Shown: piece after piece, positions 25,364 through 33,624 of the stretch
Layout: each line of letters starts with the position of its first letter
Numbering within the stretch: the stretch's first letter is position 1
Assembly: GCA_030656555.1 (NCBI GenBank)
Contig: JAUSPN010000045.1
Location: forward strand, 1-64,000
DNA length: 64,000 nucleotides
From: Candidatus Desulfaltia sp.
GTDB taxonomy: Bacteria; Desulfobacterota; Desulfobacteria; Desulfobacterales; ETH-SRB1
Direction of reading: 5' to 3'
Notes under the pieces: generated by a model
What the model was told of the DNA's origin: nothing
Database searches by the model: none
The model's input: only the letters and a program-made list of their open reading frames with translations
Made by a program: the position numbers and the translations under genes

Positions 25364-26304
25364 TGAACCATCCATAGAACGGCCATACAAACAAAGGTCA
25401 TCAAAAGAGATGAGAAAAACATGATAATCCATGCTTTTTTTACATCATCTCTGTCTATTTCTTTTATCTTCTCGCCAATCGTGGGCTTGTTGGTAACTTC
25501 TCCAAAATATTGAATCTTGCCGCCAAGCTGTATGGCAAGGGCACCGGCTGCCGCGGCCTCCGGTATGCCGCTGTTGGGGCTTGAGTGGTTTTGGCCGTCT
25601 CTTTGCATAATTTTCCAGGAATCCCTCCAGTTTAATCTCAGAATGAAAGCGACTATTATGATAATGAGTCCCGTCAGTCTCGACGGTATCCAGTTCCATA
25701 TATCGTCCATCTTTGCGGAAAACCAACCGATATCTCCGTATCGTTCGTTTTTGTATCCAACCATTGAGTCGAGGGTGTTGACCGCCTTGTATGCCATGGC
25801 CAGGGGTACTCCTCCGATGGCAAGGTAGAACATGGGAGCAATAATGCCGTCGGACAGGTTTTCCGATACCGTTTCAATAACGGCGCGCAGGATTTCCTCC
25901 TCGCTCAGGTTTCTCGTATCCCTTCCCACAATCATGGAAAGGTTTTTTCGTGCTTCTACAATATTTCCGTTGTTCAATGCATCGATCACAACTCTGCTTT
26001 CATCAAAGAGGGATCTTGTCGCCAGTGTCATGGAGGCGAGCAGGATTGTTATAATAGCGCCGAACCAGGGGTTGATAAAGTAACATCCTTTCACTATCCC
26101 CCAGGCTATGAAATAAACCGGGATAACGACGGCGAACCACAGAATAATCCCACTTTTCTTTTCATTGAGAAAGGAACAGCGACGAAATTTATCCTCCAAA
26201 AACCTTACGAATTTCCCGATGATGACCACGGGGTGTGAAAACCAGCGTGGATCGCCGATTATTATGTCCGTTATATAAGCTCCCAGGAAAATTGTCGGTG
26301 TCAT
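25360..26304 (-). CDS. cbiB: Adenosylcobinamide-phosphate synthase CbiB
   Basis: Integral membrane protein that attaches aminopropanol phosphate to adenosylcobyric acid. The N-terminal GDPRWFSHPVVIIGKF, the central SENLSDGIIAPMFYLAIGG and KAVNTLDSMVGYKN, and a C-terminal SPNSGIPEAAAAGALAIQLGG are conserved family segments. Length 314 aa is usual. TAATG overlap with cbiH upstream and overlap with cobD downstream show tight coupling. Confidence 0.93.
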   Translation of the reverse strand: MTPTIFLGAYITDIIIGDPRWFSHPVVIIGKFVRFLEDKFRRCSFLNEKKSGIILWFAVVIPVYFIAWGIVKGCYFINPWFGAIITILLASMTLATRSLFDESRVVIDALNNGNIVEARKNLSMIVGRDTRNLSEEEILRAVIETVSENLSDGIIAPMFYLAIGGVPLAMAYKAVNTLDSMVGYKNERYGDIGWFSAKMDDIWNWIPSRLTGLIIIIVAFILRLNWRDSWKIMQRDGQNHSSPNSGIPEAAAAGALAIQLGGKIQYFGEVTNKPTIGEKIKEIDRDDVKKAWIIMFFSSLLMTFVCMAVLWMVQ

Positions 26305-27170
26305 TATTTATATTTCTCTAAATAGCCCCGGGGGGTTATCATAAAGTCACCAGACTGAAAGGTGGTGCTGTTTCCCACAATGATAATAGTCTGCATGTCC
26401 ACATCATGACTGTCCATATTAGAAAGGGTAGAAATGTTTACCTTTTGACCCTCGCGCATAGCGGAAAAAACGATCCCTGCGGGCGTTTCCGGTTTTCTAT
26501 ATTTCAAGATGATCTCTTTTGCCGAGGAGAGCTGCCAGTTTCTTTTTTTGCTTTTGGGATTGTAAAGGATGATGACAAAATCACCCTGCGCCGCCTTTTC
26601 GATACGGTTTTGAATCACTTCCCAGGGGGTAAGAAGATCACTCAGGCTAACTGAAGCAAAATCATGCATCAGAGGCGCCCCCAACAGGGAAGCAGCCGCC
26701 GTAAATGCAGGAATCCCGGCAATAATCTCCAGGAGAACATCGGAGTTCCCCTCTTTTTTATCTTTCAGCCACGCTATATCGATATTTCGTTGAGCGGCCA
26801 TTTCCAGAACCAGACCGGCCATGCCATATACCCCTGAATCCCCGCCAGAGACAAGGGCTACCTTTTGACCCGCCATGGCTTCATCCAGTGCCCGATTGAC
26901 CCTTTTTATCTCGTCTCGCATCCCGGTAGAAATAATCTTTTTACCTTCTAAAAGTTCGCCAATCAATTCGATATATGTCCTGTATCCAATCACTATCTGA
27001 GCTCTCTGAAGAGCTTCTCTGGCCTTTGGGGACACATGTTCCAGGTCACCCGGTCCGGTTCCTACAATGTAGAGCTCACCCGGGCCACGGCCACGGTCAT
27101 GTTTTTTAATATCTGCTTGGGAATCAGTAGCCGTTCGGCCGCCGCCGAAAGAAGAACTGCCGCTTCGCAT
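26304..27170 (-). CDS. cbiH: Cobalt-precorrin-3B C17-methyltransferase CbiH
   Basis: SAM-dependent methyltransferase that methylates C17 and drives ring contraction in the anaerobic pathway. The tetrapyrrole methylase fold is clear: VGTGPGDLEHVSPKA near 36-50, a GDSGVYGMAG loop near 112 and IILYNPKSKKRNWQL near 200. The conserved fold starts only at residue 32. No in-frame start nearer to it was found, so the 5' end overlaps cbiG by about 109 bases. Confidence 0.88.
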   Translation of the reverse strand: MRSGSSSFGGGRTATDSQADIKKHDRGRGPGELYIVGTGPGDLEHVSPKAREALQRAQIVIGYRTYIELIGELLEGKKIISTGMRDEIKRVNRALDEAMAGQKVALVSGGDSGVYGMAGLVLEMAAQRNIDIAWLKDKKEGNSDVLLEIIAGIPAFTAAASLLGAPLMHDFASVSLSDLLTPWEVIQNRIEKAAQGDFVIILYNPKSKKRNWQLSSAKEIILKYRKPETPAGIVFSAMREGQKVNISTLSNMDSHDVDMQTIIIVGNSTTFQSGDFMITPRGYLEKYK

Positions 27171-28174
27171 ACACCCTCCGTACCTGTATATTTTTTGACC
27201 ATCTGAGATGGATTCTCGAGACCCTTTATAGAACTTAACTCTTTTGATGAAAAATAATGTATGGGAATATTCAATGTTTCTCCCAGCTTTATGAGGCCTT
27301 CTTCATCTTTTTTTAATTCTATCGTAGCCAGATTGCGAAGGCTCTTCATTGAAAGTTTAAATTTTTCGAAGACAGTTTCAAGACCGTCTTTGAGTTCCTG
27401 AAAATCCGTTCCCCGGTTGCACCCGATTCCTGCGACGAGAGAAGCAGGTCTCATAACGAGAAACCCTGCACGCGGAGTTGCGAGTTGATCACCAACATAA
27501 ACGGCTGGATCTTTTTCAATGTTTCCCCGAATTGGCAGAACATCCTCAAAAATCTCAATAAATGGAATGTTCTCATAAAAAGGGCTTATAACCTTCATGG
27601 GATCGATCAGATAAATTTTCTTGTTTTCCAGCAATGCTAAATTCAGTACCTTGATAGAATCCGGATTTTCTATACAGAGATCTTTCTCAACTGCCGCGGT
27701 ATCGAATGCCTTGACTCCGTGGACATCGGTGGCCGTGGTAATTACAGGCGTTGCCCCAAGAATTTTAGCGACTTTTTGAGCTAAGTCATTGGCGCCTCCA
27801 AGATGACCGGATAGGAGGCTTATTACATACTGTGCTTTTTCATCGATGACCACAACCGCGGGATCGTGTATTTTGTCCTGCAGCAGGGGTGCGATGACCC
27901 GTACCACGATCCCTGTGGCCATGATAAATATATGCCCTTCGTAATCGTGAAAAACTTTATGAACACGGGCCTGGAAATGCTGAAAACCTTTAAAAGGGGA
28001 ATCTCCGTTGATCCGGCGCTCCGGGCCATATCCATCAGCGTCTTTTAGTGAATCAACGATAACGAAGGCCTTTTTCAGGCCCTCTGTGGTCAGTGCCCAC
28101 ACGGCAAATCTGGCTCGGTTCCTTGTTGGTTGCTTCATGTAAGTTTCTTTACACGGACAAACAAGTTTGTCCAT
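27062..28174 (-). CDS. cbiG: Cobalt-precorrin-5A hydrolase CbiG
   Basis: Opens the delta-lactone of cobalt-precorrin-5A and releases acetaldehyde in the anaerobic pathway. The N-terminal domain has FIMATGIVVRVIAPLL near 83-98, a central linker has SLLSGHLGGANDLAQKVA, and the C-terminal CbiG domain has VAGIGCNRGT and YTGTEGVCEAAVLLSA. Length 370 aa from the ATG at 28174; the ATG at 28138 (MKQPTRNRA) is an alternative start. A GGACAAAC/GTTTGTCC hairpin lies between the two starts. Confidence 0.92.
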   Translation of the reverse strand: MDKLVCPCKETYMKQPTRNRARFAVWALTTEGLKKAFVIVDSLKDADGYGPERRINGDSPFKGFQHFQARVHKVFHDYEGHIFIMATGIVVRVIAPLLQDKIHDPAVVVIDEKAQYVISLLSGHLGGANDLAQKVAKILGATPVITTATDVHGVKAFDTAAVEKDLCIENPDSIKVLNLALLENKKIYLIDPMKVISPFYENIPFIEIFEDVLPIRGNIEKDPAVYVGDQLATPRAGFLVMRPASLVAGIGCNRGTDFQELKDGLETVFEKFKLSMKSLRNLATIELKKDEEGLIKLGETLNIPIHYFSSKELSSIKGLENPSQMVKKYTGTEGVCEAAVLLSAAAERLLIPKQILKNMTVAVARVSSTL

Positions 28175-28207
28175 GCCACCGCCCCCAGCAATGAGGAAAA
28201 GTTTTTT

Positions 28208-28987
28208 TCATGGCTTTCTATATTTATGGGAAAAGTTTCTGTCATATAGCTTCGATTTCTTCTTAAGATCCTTCACACTTGCGTCGAGAAATTTTCCCAC
28301 AATGATGATGGCATGATCTTTGATGTTTTCTTTTCCGATCCGGTCGGCCATATCGCCTATACTGGTACGGATAATCTTTTCCTCCGGCTGGCTTACCCGA
28401 TAAGCTACAACGGCGGGAGCCGTCTTTCCGTAGCATTTTCCCAGAATGGAACATACTTCCTCAACCTTCGAGACACTAAGATAGATGGCCATAGAAGTCT
28501 TATGGGAGGCAAGCTTCTCCAGGGATTCATCTTCAGGAACCGGTGTCCTGCCGGCCACACGCGTGAAAATGAGAGACTGTGATATCTCGGGAATCGTGAA
28601 CTCCTGCCCCATGGCAGCTGCGGCAGCAAAGGCCGCCGTTACACCCGGAATGATTTTGAAAGGTATTCTTTCCCTTTCCAGTTCGGCAATCTGTTCCTGA
28701 ATGGCGCCATACAGACCGGGATCTCCGGTATGAAGACGAACAACCTTTTTCCCTTTCCCGTGTGCATCAACCATTTCAAAGACAATCGTCTCCAGGTCCA
28801 GGCCGGCGCTGTTTATCTTTCTGGTCTCTGGACGTGCCCAAGCCAAAACCTTTTCAGGAACCAGCGATCCGGCATAAATAATCAAATCGGCTTCTTGAAG
28901 CGCTTTCATGCCTTTTACTGTGATGAGTTCAGGATCACCAGGACCCGCTCCCACAAATAAGACGGGGTTCTTCTGTTTTCCCTCCAT
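28208..28987 (-). CDS. cbiF: Cobalt-precorrin-4 C11-methyltransferase CbiF
   Basis: SAM-dependent C11 methyltransferase. VGAGPGDPELITVKG, YAGSLV, LHTGDPGLYGAIQEQ and PGVTAAFAAAAAMG mark the family. The frame runs back to 29050 inside cbiET, but MEGKQKNPVLFVGAG at 28987 has AAAGGTG upstream and matches the family N-terminus (259 aa). It directly follows cbiET. Confidence 0.92.
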   Translation of the reverse strand: MEGKQKNPVLFVGAGPGDPELITVKGMKALQEADLIIYAGSLVPEKVLAWARPETRKINSAGLDLETIVFEMVDAHGKGKKVVRLHTGDPGLYGAIQEQIAELERERIPFKIIPGVTAAFAAAAAMGQEFTIPEISQSLIFTRVAGRTPVPEDESLEKLASHKTSMAIYLSVSKVEEVCSILGKCYGKTAPAVVAYRVSQPEEKIIRTSIGDMADRIGKENIKDHAIIIVGKFLDASVKDLKKKSKLYDRNFSHKYRKP

Positions 28988-28989
28988 TT

Positions 28990-30210
28990 TCACACCTTTG
29001 TTCCTGTTATGATCCAGACAGGGTTCAGCGCCTCCAGTCTTTCTCCCCACGGCATTTCTTTCCCCCTGCTGACCTGAAGTTGAACTACATCCGTTCGTAA
29101 CCCCATTTCTGTAAATGTAGAACGAACACGCTCAATATTGTCAAGTAATATTGTATTTACAACCATTAAACCGTCACTCTTCATATAAGAAACCGCTTTT
29201 TTAATGATCTTTACAAGGTCTTTGCCTCCTCCGCCTATAAAGATTCGATCCGGCCTTGGCAGGTCATTTAACCCTTCCGGTAAATGCGAGTGAATGACCC
29301 GCACGTTCGTTACTTGAAACTGTTTTATGTTCTTCCTGATCTGTTCGACTCGCTCAGGTCTTTTTTCAACGCAAATGACCATCCCGTCCTTAACCAGCAA
29401 CGATGCCTCAATAGAAACCGATCCGCTGCCTCCTCCCAGATCCCACAGAACATGATGGGGAAACAAGCAAAGCCTGGCAATGGCAACGGCCCGCACCTCT
29501 GTCTTGGTAATTAAACCCTTTTCATGTGCATACGTATCTTCAGGCATACCAAAATAGGCCACGGGCATTTGCCGGCGCTGATTACCCGCCCTGATGATAA
29601 TAACAATATTGAGCGCTGCAAACTCTTTGCCGGCCGCTTCCTGGGGCGAATACCATGCAAAATGTTCATTCGAACTCCCTAAATTTTCAAAAATGCAAAC
29701 CCGCAAATTGTCTTGACCCATTTCGATCAGCACTCGGGCCAGCCAGGCAGGTGTTCTTTTAGAGTCGGTAAAAACCGCCACCTTATCCTTTTTTATGATT
29801 GCATCGAAAACATCTTTCTCTGATTTTCCCCCGTGAAGACTCACCACGACTGCATCGTGCCAGGAGAGCTTTATGCGGCTGAACGCGGCGGCAGCCACGG
29901 AAATGTTCGGATGTATAACAACATTGTCCTCCCCCAGATATTCCACCAAAGACGGCCCGATCCCGAAAAAATTCGGATCACCCGAACCAATAACCACTAC
30001 GCTCCTGTTTTGCATCCGGTCATTAATCTGTTCAAAGACCTTTTGGATATTTCCTGTTATCAGCAATTTTTCTCCGGGATAGTCCTTAAAATACCCGAGG
30101 TGACGCCGCCCTCCCACCAAGACGTCTGATTGCCGGATAATTTCTCGATGTCTCTCTGTCAGATCCTCAAAGCCAAGACCGATTCCGATTACATGTACAG
30201 GGTTCATCAC
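28990..30210 (-). CDS. cbiET: Precorrin-6Y methylase/decarboxylase CbiET
   Basis: Fusion of CbiE (residues 1-205, C5 methyltransferase, with IGIGLGFEDLTERH and IGSGDPNFFGIG) and CbiT (about 215-406, C15 methyltransferase and C12 acetate decarboxylase, with WDLGGGSGSVSIEASL). Equivalent to CobL. It installs two methyl groups on the contracted ring. Length 406 aa is normal for the fused form. Confidence 0.93.
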   Translation of the reverse strand: MMNPVHVIGIGLGFEDLTERHREIIRQSDVLVGGRRHLGYFKDYPGEKLLITGNIQKVFEQINDRMQNRSVVVIGSGDPNFFGIGPSLVEYLGEDNVVIHPNISVAAAAFSRIKLSWHDAVVVSLHGGKSEKDVFDAIIKKDKVAVFTDSKRTPAWLARVLIEMGQDNLRVCIFENLGSSNEHFAWYSPQEAAGKEFAALNIVIIIRAGNQRRQMPVAYFGMPEDTYAHEKGLITKTEVRAVAIARLCLFPHHVLWDLGGGSGSVSIEASLLVKDGMVICVEKRPERVEQIRKNIKQFQVTNVRVIHSHLPEGLNDLPRPDRIFIGGGGKDLVKIIKKAVSYMKSDGLMVVNTILLDNIERVRSTFTEMGLRTDVVQLQVSRGKEMPWGERLEALNPVWIITGTKV

Positions 30211-30234
30211 AACTGTCCTCCCCAGGCATAGAGT

Positions 30235-31017
30235 TTATTCATTGCTTTCTGAACCTTCCGGTTGCCTCAAAATATATGTATCCATAAGCCAGCCTTTTTT
30301 CTTTTTAGCCTCTTTTCTTATCTTTTTAAGATCCTCGATTATATCTTTTAGCTTCCCCGAAAGCAGGATTTCATCATCAGTCCCCAGATATCCACCCCAA
30401 TAAATGTCAATATCCGTATCCTTAAAATGCTTAAAGGTAGAATAAGAATCCAACAATACTACAGTATTTATAACCTCAGCAGGTGAGTATTCTTTCAGTT
30501 TTCTGCCCGTTGTAATTACGATAGTCTCCCCTATACGGTTTAAGGGAATTTTATGCTTTTCTGCTAATATCTGAACGCTGGTTATTCCTGGTATCACCTC
30601 ATACTCAAAATTTACTGCTCCTTGTTTAAGGATATGCTGTAGAATTTCTAAATGTCCATCATATAGCGATGGATCGCCCCAGACAAGAAAGGCGCCGTTT
30701 TCACCATCTTTCATCTTGCTTTTAATCAATTCAGTAATAACTTCTGCTTTTTGCCCGCGCCATGTCTTAACCCCTTCCTTATATAACTTACCGCTTTTTT
30801 TACGTTCAGAAATTTTCGCAGTCACAACCCTGTATGTCCCTCTGTCCAGATATCTTTTTAATATCTCCTTTCTTATCTTTACGAGATCCTCATGTCCCTT
30901 CTTTTCCCTCTTTTCAAGAAGGAAGAATACATCTACTTTTTTCATTGTGTTTATCGCCTTGACAGTAAGATAATCAGGATTGCCAGGCCCAATTCCAATA
31001 AGATATATTTTCTTCAT
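30235..31017 (-). CDS. cobF: Precorrin-6A synthase (deacetylating), CobF family
   Basis: The 260-aa protein carries the tetrapyrrole methylase fold with the pattern I associate with CobF: IGIGPGNPDYLTVKAINTM, VDVFFLLEK, GAFLVWGDPSLYDGH, YEVIPGITSVQILAEKHKIP, IYWGGYLGTDDEI and KKGWLMDTYILR. In the aerobic pathway CobF methylates C1 and releases acetate after CobG. Here it sits where CbiD would be expected in an anaerobic cluster, and no CbiD is present in the window. Assignment to family is firm; its substrate here is inference. Confidence 0.85.
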   Translation of the reverse strand: MKKIYLIGIGPGNPDYLTVKAINTMKKVDVFFLLEKREKKGHEDLVKIRKEILKRYLDRGTYRVVTAKISERKKSGKLYKEGVKTWRGQKAEVITELIKSKMKDGENGAFLVWGDPSLYDGHLEILQHILKQGAVNFEYEVIPGITSVQILAEKHKIPLNRIGETIVITTGRKLKEYSPAEVINTVVLLDSYSTFKHFKDTDIDIYWGGYLGTDDEILLSGKLKDIIEDLKKIRKEAKKKKGWLMDTYILRQPEGSESNE

Positions 31018-31036
31018 CTCTCTCCTTATTAAGGCT

Positions 31037-31167
31037 ATTGGTAACTACTCAGGTTGTCAGGTTCAAAGTTCACAGTTCACGGTTAAAAGAGTCCCAATCA
31101 AATTGATTCTCTTCCTTTAACCGTTGAACCTTGAACCGTGGAACCGTGAACCTGAGTAGTTACCAAT
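31037..31167. repeat. Palindromic GTTCAAGG element inside the corrin operon
   Basis: ATTGGTAACTACTCAGGTT (31037-31055) is exactly inverted at 31149-31167; GTTCACAGTTCACGG words in the left half face AACCGTTGAACC words in the right. It separates cbiC from cobF, the largest gap in an otherwise tightly packed operon. The GTAACTACTCrGGTT end also occurs at 39504-39516. Confidence 0.8.
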
Positions 31168-31170
31168 TTT

Positions 31171-31791
31171 TTATTTAAACTGTTCGCCTGCAAGATGGGC
31201 TAAGGCGTTTACCGCGCTGACGGCTGTCGAAGATCCCCCCTTGCGGCCACAATTCGTTATATAAGGGCATTTTGACCCTAAAAGTCTTTCCTTGGATTCA
31301 GCGGCATTGACAAACCCTACGGGAAAGCCGATGATCAGCGCCGGACGGGCATTATCCTCTTCCACGAGGTCAAAGAGACGCAGCAGAGCCGTTGGTGCGT
31401 TTCCAATAACGTATATTCCACCTTTCATCATATCGACTGCCAGCTCCACGGCGCTCTCGGCTCGTGTTTTTTGATTTTTTTCCGCCATGGAAACAGTTTC
31501 AGGATCATTTATCAAACAATAAACCTCACAACCGAAAGGATTCAGCAGCTTTTTATTGATGCCCGCCCTCACCATCTCCATATCTGTTATGATTCTACAG
31601 CCGGATTTGATGGCATTAATTCCCGATGCGATCGCCTCGGAGTGAAACCTGACCGATGACAGATAATCAAAGTCTGCTGTGGCATGAATCATTCGCCGAA
31701 CAACGTTCCATTGATCAGGCGGAAATCCGTGATCTCCTGCCTCGCTTTCAATAATACGAAAACTTTCCTGCTCGATCTCATTCGGTTTCAT
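31171..31791 (-). CDS. cbiC: Precorrin-8X methylmutase CbiC
   Basis: Catalyses the C11-to-C12 methyl shift giving cobyrinate. The catalytic His lies in VRRMIHATADFDY; RFHSEAI, TDMEMVRAGI, IGNAPTALLRL and GFPVGFVNAAESKERL are conserved. Length 206 aa is normal. It lies in the corrin operon 57 bases after the gate-domain membrane protein. Confidence 0.94.
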   Translation of the reverse strand: MKPNEIEQESFRIIESEAGDHGFPPDQWNVVRRMIHATADFDYLSSVRFHSEAIASGINAIKSGCRIITDMEMVRAGINKKLLNPFGCEVYCLINDPETVSMAEKNQKTRAESAVELAVDMMKGGIYVIGNAPTALLRLFDLVEEDNARPALIIGFPVGFVNAAESKERLLGSKCPYITNCGRKGGSSTAVSAVNALAHLAGEQFK

Positions 31792-31848
31792 TTATGTGCC
31801 CCTCCTTCAGGAATTGCGTCGAGCGCTTCGTTGACATGATCAACGTAA

Positions 31849-32907
31849 CTACTTCAACATATTTACCCACAAAACAAAGATCAGGCCGACGATAATCAGA
31901 CTGCCGATTCTTAGAGCCTGAGTGGCCAGCATAAGATAGATACCTGTTCCCGGCCTGAAAATACCCATATAATAGGGCATCTGATGTCTAATGGCCCTTA
32001 CCGGCGCGGCAATAATGTTTCCCAGTAGAAGCGCTAAGACAACCTGGAAAAGATTGAGAGTTCCCACATCCAACATAGCTCCCGCTGCCGCATACCCTGA
32101 CGTCGATTCGGCCACCAGGCTGAAGATCACAACGGACATGGCCTCTATGGGGATAAAAGTACCGGTGATTACATTAGCCAACAATTTTCGTAACCAGAGG
32201 AAAAACCCCATGTCAGAAATCACTGCGATAATAAGATAGACAGGTAAAACAATTATAAGAATGCTGATTAATCGAGATCTGAACGTTTTACCCGTTTCCT
32301 TTAGCAAATCCTTCCATTTCTTCTTTATCGATTTCTTTCCATGGTAATATCCTGGCGATTCAGGGAGCATAAAACGCGAACAGGTAAGCACTGCTGCCAG
32401 CCTCAGTAAAGCTGCACAGAAAGTAAGAAGAAGATATATACCCCCTGCCCATTTCACAAGGGGAATCAGTATAAAAAATGTTGTTGGCAAGTGTAGGAAA
32501 AAAGAAGGGAAAGTATTCAAGAGGACACCAAGGGTCATTTCCCTCCGGTTTATACTGCCATCTTTATAAAAAGACATTAGCATGGATAGGGAGGCAGTGC
32601 CTGAGAAAAAGGCCGTGGAAAATACTGCCCCCATCTGCTGCGAAAGATGCCCCCAGCGCATAAATGGACGGGCCATAACAGCCAGACGATCTGTCCACCC
32701 CATACCTTCGATGATCTGACCGGCAAAGAGGCCAATGGAGATGAACACCGTCAGCCTTATCAGTGGCAGTATCAGCCTTTTCCAGAGGTTTATCGGGTCA
32801 TTGAAAGCTCCCGCGGCATCCATAGAGCCACTCATCAGGGCCATAAAGGCACACGCGGTCAGAAGGGGCAGAAGGATATAAAGAAAGAGAGGGAACTTCC
32901 TTTTCAC
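31849..32907 (-). CDS. Nucleoside-recognition (Gate) domain membrane protein, candidate transporter
   Basis: A 352-aa polytopic membrane protein with about nine hydrophobic segments. Two gate-like repeats are suggested: GHLSQQMGAVFSTAFFSGTA in the first half and PIEAMSVVIFSLVAESTSG in the second, a layout seen in YjiH/FeoB-gate related proteins. The substrate is unknown. Overlap with cbiL (four bases) and position before cbiC put it in the corrin operon, which suggests cobalt, a corrinoid or a precursor as cargo; that is inference from context only. Confidence 0.7.
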   Translation of the reverse strand: MKRKFPLFLYILLPLLTACAFMALMSGSMDAAGAFNDPINLWKRLILPLIRLTVFISIGLFAGQIIEGMGWTDRLAVMARPFMRWGHLSQQMGAVFSTAFFSGTASLSMLMSFYKDGSINRREMTLGVLLNTFPSFFLHLPTTFFILIPLVKWAGGIYLLLTFCAALLRLAAVLTCSRFMLPESPGYYHGKKSIKKKWKDLLKETGKTFRSRLISILIIVLPVYLIIAVISDMGFFLWLRKLLANVITGTFIPIEAMSVVIFSLVAESTSGYAAAGAMLDVGTLNLFQVVLALLLGNIIAAPVRAIRHQMPYYMGIFRPGTGIYLMLATQALRIGSLIIVGLIFVLWVNMLK

Positions 32908-33620
32908 CCTTGAATCTCCTTTTTGACCAAAAGGAGCGAGAGATAAGTGGGAACCATGTCAGGGCAGTCTTTCAGGTTCCGGGTTATTTTTTCCCCATCA
33001 AGTCCGCACCGGGATACAAGCACAGAATCGCCGGCCAGGTTCAGACGATTCAAGGTATCCAGTATCTCCCTGTAATTTTTGTATACCTTGAGCATGACCA
33101 CGTTCTGCGTATTGTCGATCACTTTCTTCAACTCCCGGGCTCCGAGAGCTCCTGAAATCACGGTAAAGGATTCCTCCCCCTCAGCTAAAACCCGGCAGGC
33201 GGCCGCAGCCGCGGCCTGGTATGAGGTAATGCCGGGGACTATCTTGACAGGAATATCAGGGTATGTCTCCTTTATGGTGTGCATAATGTAACCAAAGGTG
33301 CTGTAAATCATGGGGTCTCCAATGGTGATGAAGGCCGCGTCTTTCCCCTCTCTGAGGACACCGGCCACCCTTCCGGCATTTTCCTTCCATGCGGTTGAGA
33401 GTATCCCTTTGTCGCGGGTCATGGGAAACCCGAGGCGCACCACAGGAACACCTTTCTTGAGATGAGGAGCGACAATCTCCATAGCCAGTGAATAACTATT
33501 TTTGGTGGAGGCAGCAGCAAACACAACCGCTACACTGCTTAAAGTTTTCACGGCCTTCAAGGTAATGAGATCAGGATCTCCCGGGCCCACACCTATTCCA
33601 TACAGGATTCCGCTTTGCAC
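32904..33620 (-). CDS. cbiL: Cobalt-precorrin-2 C20-methyltransferase CbiL
   Basis: First dedicated methyltransferase after cobalt insertion, SAM-dependent at C20. GIGVGPGDPDLITLKAVKTL, FPMTRDKGILSTAW, ITIGDPMIYSTFGYI and PGITSYQAAAAAA are the expected family segments. Length 238 aa is normal. It starts four bases after the binding-protein gene and overlaps the next gene. Confidence 0.93.
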   Translation of the reverse strand: MQSGILYGIGVGPGDPDLITLKAVKTLSSVAVVFAAASTKNSYSLAMEIVAPHLKKGVPVVRLGFPMTRDKGILSTAWKENAGRVAGVLREGKDAAFITIGDPMIYSTFGYIMHTIKETYPDIPVKIVPGITSYQAAAAAACRVLAEGEESFTVISGALGARELKKVIDNTQNVVMLKVYKNYREILDTLNRLNLAGDSVLVSRCGLDGEKITRNLKDCPDMVPTYLSLLLVKKEIQG

Positions 33621-33624
33621 TCTG

